Source: Branchiostoma floridae (lineage: Eukaryota > Chordata > Leptocardii > Amphioxiformes > Branchiostomatidae). From it: a stretch of 64,000 nt of DNA. The stretch covers positions 4,615,893 through 4,679,892 of the forward strand of contig NC_049997.1 in assembly GCF_000003815.2 (NCBI RefSeq). The letters run 5' to 3'. Positions 38,801 to 47,800 of the stretch are shown here, piece after piece; position 1 is the stretch's first letter; each line of letters starts with the position of its first letter. Below the pieces are notes generated by a model that did not search any database, was not told the origin of the DNA, and was given only the letters and a program-made list of their open reading frames with translations. The position numbers and the translations under genes are program-made.

Positions 38801-41800
38801 ATGCTGAACCCGGAAGGAGAGGTCGGTGTTGGTGATATGTGTAATCAGTGTTCAGAATTTTCTTTAACCGGAATATCTATATACCCATAATACTGAATTC
38901 CTACTTCAAAGACATTTATTTTTTTTTGTTCATGTTTAATTTGTTTCCAAAATAATGACCACCAAGAAATCATTGATGGTCTATTGCTTATGTGCCATAT
39001 CTACTCAACAGTACACACTAGTCAAATAGTCTTTTTTATGGTTGGCATATAAAGGCCAACAACAAAATACGTTTTTAGAATGGAAATATAGTTATCATTA
39101 CTTGGATATATAGTTGTCATTAGGCAACACAACCTTTAAGTTGCTTTGGTCCTCGTGTATATTAGTTGTGACATTGTAAGAATACAAATACAACAAGAGG
39201 GGGGGGCAATAGGAAAGTTAACGAAAAATGCTTTTTTCAGAATTTAGCAAAACAAAAGTATGAGAAAGTACAAAACAAGAGTGTTATAAGATAATCATAT
39301 CCAGCAAAAACATATGAAATAATCATATGCACAGAAACATTATGAAATAATATCAACAATCAGACTTTGAAATATTCATATGAAAATGAACACAAATGAA
39401 CTGAACAGGAACGTATGAAATAATTATAACAGAAACATATGAAATTAAATCATATCAAAGGAAATCTATGAAATAAAAAAATGCCTTTTTTTGTCATTTA
39501 CTGTTGGTAATTGCAGGCATTGGTGCGAGGAAGTACTTTGCACTTTGTCATGCCCGTACGAGAGTCACTTGGAGAAGTGATGTTGTTGCACATCTGGCAC
39601 GATAACTCTGGGGAAGGCGACAATTCATCGTGGTTCCTCGGAAGTTTTGTCGTCAGAGATGTAGAGAAGGATGTGGTGTAAGACGCAAAGGACATTTGCA
39701 AACCGATCTCTTTGTCCAAATTAATTCTGCCAGTTGTTTCTTTCCTACTCTGCAGCACTATGATACTCAATTTCGTCTCGTCTCGGCATGTGTGGTTTGG
39801 GAGAATGCAAAATGCCTTGCAAGATGGTCTCAATTAGCTCATTCCAATTTGAACAGGAACGCGAGTGAACTTGACTAAATGTTCATGAATAAAGACAATT
39901 GGCATGTTCGCTTTTTCATCTACTTCTTTATTGATATGACCGAATGATTGATATGTCTCCATGTCATAGGGAAATCTAGCATGATCGAAAACAAAACAAA
40001 AAATACAATTGTACTTAACTAAATCAACCCCTTTGGTTACTTTTCAGGTGTTACTTGACTTGTAACGACTGGTTATCAACAGAAAAGGGGGATGGCGAGG
40101 TGCAGAAGGTTGTTCACGCTAGCACCGAGGAGGAGCTGACATCCTTTACCAATGTCTTCATTGAGGCAACCAGAGATGTGTTCTACGATAAACAGCTGTG
40201 GGCGTCTGCCCTTGTAGCAACTCCGGGTCAGTATGGTTTTTATGAAATGTAGATATATAGACATATTTTAATGAAATGATAAAAAGAAATCAGCTCTCGC
40301 GTGCACGATTGCTCAATACATTTTGTAGTAAAACAGTTGCACAATTAAAAAGGTGACAAATAGTTTTTTTTTTTTTTACATTTTGCTCGGAGTAGGATCC
40401 AGCTTCACCAAAGCCCAGCGTCTGTCCTGCTGCTTTACCCTCCTGAACACCATGATGCTGGCCAGTGCCATGTGGTACAGGCAAGAAAACACAACTGCTG
40501 ACACAAGGGTGTTCAACCTGGGTTTCGTCCGGTTCACCATACAGGTAATGTTCATCACTTAATCGTTCGTTACTGTGAACCATCGTCATCAAAGGTGATT
40601 ATGTCATCATAATTAAGTACCTTGTTGTAGATTTATCAAACGTTGTTGTAGATTAAATAAAATCAATTGATAAACAAAAGTATTAATTCACTATGTGTGT
40701 CTATCATTATCCAAATGTTTACCGGAGCTGTACCTTAGTCTCATGACTGCTCTGACCGTACTTCCCGTGANNNNNNNNNNNNNNNNNNNNNNNNNNNNNN
40801 NNNNNNNNNNNNNNNNNNNNNNNNNNNNNNNNNNNNNNNNNNNNNNNNNNNNNNNNNNNNNNNNNNNNNNCAAAATTGTAGTTTAGATGTGGGAATCTCT
40901 CGTGCATTATGTATGCCCTTGATGTCATTTTAATTACTAGGATGTTAAGTTTTACTCTATACAACTATTTTTTTTGATTTGGGTAATTAGTTGTTGCCAT
41001 ACTTTGATCCATGTACAATTGTCGTGCAATAAAGTTCTTTTCTTTTTAGGGATGTCTCATAAACGATTGTATGTGCCAGAATACTAGTATGTGATCTTAC
41101 CTAAAGAATATCCAGACTTGTCTAATGTACAACATTAGGTCATTAAATAAAAGCCTTGTGACTTGTTTAAGATTGACATTTATCTGTAGTACAGTAGAAG
41201 CCAGTTAATTGCACACCGGATAATCGCACACTTCTGTTAATTGCACGAAATCCCAAATCCCATGGTGGTGCGGTCCAGCTGTATAACTTCGCTTTGTTGC
41301 ACCATTCGGATAATTGCACGAAATATACTGGCAAATGGGGTGTGCAATTAAGCGGCTTCCACCGTATCATAAGTTTTCAATCATTTATGTTGAACCTCAG
41401 GATATTTTCGGAAATGTGTCTTCCGCGTGGCCAAGTACGTGGCGTGGTTGACCGTGTTCCTGGTGTCCACCAGCTCCGCGTTCTTCGTCATCCTGTACAG
41501 TATGGACTGGGGCAAGGAGAAGAGCGACTCCTGGATGAAGGCCTTTATAATGTCCTTCATGGGTTCCAGCTGTGTGGTGGACACTCTTCAGGTGACGTGA
41601 CTTATAGTTATATCTCACTGCACTAGGGGCACCGTTGTGGCACTGCGGGGTTTGTTCACTGCGGCACTAGTACTGTTGTGTTATTTTCGCCGATTTTTTT
41701 TATAATGCAACAAAATACAAAAAAAAACGTTAGAAAATTAGTTCTTTATCTCTAAAAGTCGTAGCGTATCCTTCGAACCCTGCAGTGCCGCACCGATTAC

Positions 41801-44800
41801 CCAAGTGCAGTGAGATACCACTTTTCTTATCAAAAATACAGTATTGTCAATTCTTCATACAAGCTTTCTTTGATAAACTATTCAATCTTGTATCCACGAC
41901 ATATTCTCTACAGAGTATTGGCCAACTCAAAGCACTGCGAAGGCCATTGTAAGTGATAGGAATGTATAAAGTGTGTAAATGAGATATTGGAAACAGTATC
42001 AGCATTTGAACTTAAAGTGCTTAAATTGGTAAAGATTACAGTGGCACTTGATTTTTAAAAAACGTGAATCTGCACAGATTTTGGCTTTTAAGTAATACGA
42101 TAGGTTAAGGTTGTAAATTTAAGGAATGAAATTATACCAAATTAACGAACATGGCGGTCAATCGGTTATTATCAAATCAATCGGTTATTATTTTGAGGCC
42201 TGCAAAACCCACAAAGATTTCCAAACGTTAACTGACGAAAACAAAACTTTAACCCTATTAACGTCACATAACCCACTTATTAAAGAAATTTGAATTAAAT
42301 TAAATCACATTAAGAGTGGGTCACTTCGTCTTTTGCTGCTTCAAGAAAAGAAGTCAAACCCCAAATGTTTAGATTGTAGCTCTTAGCTCACTAGAAAAGC
42401 CTCTTGTTTCTAGATATCACCATACCAAAGTCTTTTTAATTTTCAGTATGTTTGCCATTTATTCTGTATGTTAAATGTTGCAATTATCCCACGGGCAAGA
42501 ACTTGCAAATAAAATTTCTGTTGAAATCTATTCCATATAGATCTTTGTGCTTGCTGTGGTCATGGCGTCCATCTTTAGTCTCCAGTTCCTCGCCAAGCCG
42601 CCGACTATTCGGAAGGAAGACCTGCAGCTGGACCTGTGGAACTCAACAGGTTTGAAGTCTCCATTGTCGTCTAGTTCCTTTGGGTAGAGCCATAGTCTGT
42701 ATGGACTGACTGACAAATGTTGTTTATACCTCAGGGTTCTCCCCAGAATTTTTTAGTATAGTGGAGGGGCTGGCAAAAATAACCCGCACCAACGCGCTGC
42801 ACTTTCATGAAAATGGGTTCATTTTGCAATGACAGAGGGTGTCAAATACTACAAGTATAATATACTGTTGTTTTTCCTTTGTTGTGAAGTGGCAAAACTA
42901 CTATTGTTTTGATCATTGCTCATTCACAAGTTATGGCAGACAATGCTGACTGGAAAAGTGATGCCACTTGGTACAAAAATCTGTGAATTGTCATTAATCT
43001 TAGCAAAACTAACAAAGAAAATAGGGAAGAAACACACTAAATTTGAAAAATAGTATAGTGGAGCTAGCTGAGAGTATAGTGGAGGGCCTCCCTTATTCCA
43101 CTCTCTGGGGAGAACCCTGCACCTCTGGCGCTTTTAAACGTCTTTACTTTCCGATAATTGTATCTACTTTCTGTCCCTATGGTATCTTTCCCTTAACCTT
43201 TTTTCGCTTCAACAATTAATAATTCTGTACAATATACGAACACAAAGTAAATATTACGATATCGCACAGATACGACGATTGGCGCGGTCAACGCAATTCA
43301 GAATTGTGTCTGAAAGATAGATTTACATGAAGACTTTATTTGAAATCATTTCCAAACTTCAAAAATCTTAAAATTTATCTTTAACGCGCGCACTCAATCT
43401 TTCACATTGTTGAACTAGTTCAACTGTAATATACAACACAAAAATTGGACAAATTTTTGACTGTACAGCACCAGTCTTTGTCAAAGAATGAACTATCCAC
43501 TACTGTCGTGACGTCACGTTATGTAAATAGAACACTGGCTCAGTAAGCAGTGGATCATAGGTTGCAGGAAGTCTGTGTCTATGTCTTTCACGTTGTTGCC
43601 TAATCTTGCCTTTCACGTCCTAGCACCAAAGAAAGTCTACCCACCCACTAAGCCTAATATGCAGTCTGCTAGGAGGAAGAAGCTGAGTGAGAAGTCAGCC
43701 TCGGTACTGAAGGAGTTTCTTCTTCTGTTCATCTTCGTGGTCCTCCTCTTCTACATCGCCCAGGTGGACAAAGACCAACATGCCTTTTACGAGACACAGA
43801 CATTGTCTCGCAATATTCTGCAAGAATATGACGCGGTAAGCAAAGGCAAACTTGGAGTTGTGTAGTGCAATTTATTCATGAAACATTGTAACATGCATCA
43901 CAATCATCACCAAGAAAACGAAACGCTATATAATGGAATTGGACCAAGATACAATTACAAGATTCATATTGTAGCAAGGAATCAAAAGTATTCAACTTTG
44001 TAACCAGCTCTTAGTTTGACAATTACAATAAGTATTTTTAATACTTTTTAAGATACAGGCATAAAAAATAGAAATAAACCTTTTATGGTTTGGCAAAACT
44101 CTGAACATGCATGACACATTACATGTTAAGCTCAAGTGATATATGCTGTGGAACTGCAAATGTATAATGATGCTCCCCCATCTTCCAATCTACATATGAT
44201 TCCATGTGCTTCTGAATCCTTGTTCCCGGCAATTTTACGTTCACACCGGGCGCTGCAACCCAACTGCAACCTGAACTGACCAGACCAGGGCGTGAATTCT
44301 ATTGTCTTGTAAGACAGAAGGATGCTAACAAATAGTATCTATTTACCCAAACGTAGTCATACATCCTAATAGTAATGTTTCATGTGTTGATGGTAATTTA
44401 AAATTTACCTACAGATCAGAACTCCGGACCAGTTTTACGTGTGGGCTGAGGACGTCCTGCTGTGGACTCTTTACCCGGCTACCTGGTACAACGGAAGGGA
44501 CATGAAGTACTTAGACCGGCAGTTTGCACACAACACGGGATCCTTCCGCCTCGGTCCTCCACGTCTGACTCAAGTTCGACATCTTCCAGGTACGTCTTGA
44601 GAAGTTTACCTGTTCTTCAGCCTTAAAGCAAATATGTTTCTTTCTTTACATTATTTTGATTTGACTCTATGGATGACATCCTTGCATATTTTCTTCGTTT
44701 CCCAAAAAAACAAAATAGATTTAGCACTTAATAGATCTTCGTACAAAGCAGCTGCAAAAGGGGAAGGATGTATGCCTTGATCTGAAACAAAAATCACAAG

Positions 44801-47800
44801 ACAGATACTAAAGTCGTAGAATGATGAAGTAAATTTAGATATATCAGAGAGGAAAATGCAACTACCACTAACGAAGAATCTGTTGTTCGTCATACCAAAT
44901 CAACATGGCCTTACTGGACATTTCCAATGACCACTAAAATCTAGTACATATATTAACAATATCATATGTTATTCCATGCAGATGCCATGGCACGGAATGC
45001 TATTCATGACCTCGGCTGGAACTTGGACTTGGGGAATGTTTCTGGTAACTGCTGGCGATTCGAGGTTAAGGACTTGTTAGCTCGTACAAACGACACCTTC
45101 CACTGCAAGAATCACCACTCGTTTGACGTGCCTTTAGGCCATGACTCCGCCGTGTCATTCTTTGGCATCTTGAGACAAAACGAGTTTATCGACAAGTACA
45201 CAAAATCCGTGACAATCTCAGTAAACGTCTACAATCCCAGCCGTAAGCTGTTCAGCACTGTGAAAATGGTCATAGACCGTTCTGGAGTCGGGCATCTCGT
45301 GCCAACGGCAACAATCGCTTCATTCAGACTGTTTCAGTACGAAAGTGATACTGACTTTGTGACCTTGTTCATGCACATTTTATTTGCATTGCTGTTCTTC
45401 CTTATGCTATATAACGAAATCAAAGCAATGAGAAACATGGGATGGAAATGCTTCACTTGTAAATGGAACGCCCTCGGTTGCGTTAGCCTCATCGGCACAG
45501 CAACAGCCATCTCCATCTTTATCAAGCGGTATGTGGTGGCATCTGAAACACTCGGAATCGTCGCTGGAAGTAAAGGTACGTCCGCCATGTCGCTACTTAT
45601 TTGATAAGATTATTGTTTTTGTTTTTTTTTACGAATGCAAACAAGACGCCTTTAACCCGCATTATTATATAGCCAGGCGCCGCTGACCAATCAGAAGGCC
45701 GCCAATTCCATGTTGGTTATGACGCTGTAACACATAGATTCCGTCCAGCCCGGTGTGTATCGTTTCTTCTGATTGGTCAGAAGTTGCATCGACACACAGC
45801 TTCGCTCACTCGGTGGTTTTATTCGGTGGTTATAGCAAAGGCCCAGGCGTTATGACACCATATACACCTCAGGGCGGATCATTAACCCTGCCCTTAATTG
45901 AAGACAATTTTTTGGTATAATACACAATCATCCATATGACACAATGCTTTACTTTTCTTTTATCGACCAGGTGAGATGGGATTTGGGCGCTTTGTTGACC
46001 TGCAAATTGCTGCATATTGGGATGATTGTTTGAAGCACATCTTGGGTCTTGTAGTCTTCATCAACACCGTGTCCTTACTTCGCGTCGTCCGCTTTAGTCA
46101 AACGATCGGCAAACTCCTGGCCCTGCCCGGTATCATGAAGGGAGAGCTGATGTCTTTCTTGGTTGTTGCTGCCGTAGCCTTTACGGCCTTCGTAAGTTCA
46201 GGTAAGTACTACAAAATCATAGCGTAGTGTATTGTAACTTTGGTGCATTGTACAATACTCGATGCTGACAACTTATTTGTCCATTGCTGGTTTCAGGACA
46301 TCTCATATTTGGCAGCCAAATGGCATCTTATACAGACCTGCAACACACAACTTTGGCACTGTTCGAGATGATGCTCGGCAGGTTAGTTTTACAAAGCAGT
46401 GTGTAATGATCTTAAATGTGAACCATAAAGTATCGTATGGCGCAATCGGTGAGGTGTTTGACCCAGACCCAAGAGGTAACGGGTTCGAAACCGCTGATTT
46501 GTCCCGATGTTGTGTCCTTGGATAAGGCACTTTACACGGCTTTCCTCGCTTCACTAAAGTGAAAATGAGTACCTAGCTAGGCTTCCTTGAATAGGACGTT
46601 AAATGGAGGTCCCGTATTTGAGAAGAGCCACACCTCGAGCAGTTATAGAACCCACCTCACTTATCGAAAAGAGTAGGGGTCCTTCCCGGTGTGAGTGGTT
46701 CAATCCTACAGTCTTATGGTTGCACTTGGGGCAATTACTGTCGTATTAAGGTCACCTGTGTGGCGCCGTATGGCAGCTCGCTCCAGACATAGCCCCGCAT
46801 AATGCAAGCTCCTTGCAATTCAGCCCCTGGTTGTCAAGAGAGAGTAGTCGGCGCACCCTGTACCCAATAACATTATGTTTTAGCAAGTAGTCAAGAACGT
46901 TATCTCATTGCTTGTTGTTATGACTCTAGATTCTTCGCCGAAGACATGTTGGATTCCAATCCTCTGATCGGGCCGATCTTCTTCTCCACCTTCATGATCT
47001 GCATCTTCATCCTCCTGGTGAACTTCCTCATGACCATCATCTGTGACGCCATTTCCGCTGACGTTGACGTCAACCATGACCGTGAACTTGCCGATCACAT
47101 GTGGAGGAGCTTCTGGGCTATGCTGGGGTTTCACAGCACACCGGATAAGGAGGATAAACCAGGTAAATCAAGCAAAAGTACATGAGTAGTTATTACATCG
47201 CCTTTCTGTCTCCGACATTAATACAACTATGTGGATACACTAAAAGATAAACGGAACAAGACAACCGGTGTAATGGTTAATTTGCTGTTCAACATTGTAT
47301 AGCATATAATGCTACTAAATATGCTTCGCGAATAAATATTTATATTTCTGTTATGGTTGGGCAGTAATTATGTTCAAATGATAATAAAATCAACGGTTTT
47401 TAATGTTTTCTTTTGTTTTGTTTGTGAAGATGTTTTGAAGATGGAAGAGGTGAAGGCAAAAATATGCATCATTCGGAAGAAGCTAGATGAAGGTCTGGAC
47501 ATTTGCAACTCCATCCTGCCTCCACATCGACAGGAAAAACACCCGAAGAGCCAAGACGTGCCCAGCTTCTTGCACCTTGACCCTTGTAACACGTCTTGCC
47601 AAATCATTCGCGAAGAACGTAAGTTAGCAACGATTGTCGAAGAAAATCAAGATACCACCAAAGGCATGGAGGTCGCTCGACCACCAGTTGATGCTAACGT
47701 AAATACAGCGGATGTAAGGATGCGGACCAAGCGAATTGAGGGCATCATTTCAAGGGTAGATCGCGTTACAGCCAAACACAGTGATCAGAAGGTGCCTCGG

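Noticed and set aside
47357-47429. Translation of the C48-like exon starting at 47357
   Set aside because: The codon is TTG and the region has intron-like T-rich sequence ending in an acceptor; splicing from 47162 gives a phase-matched start at 47430.
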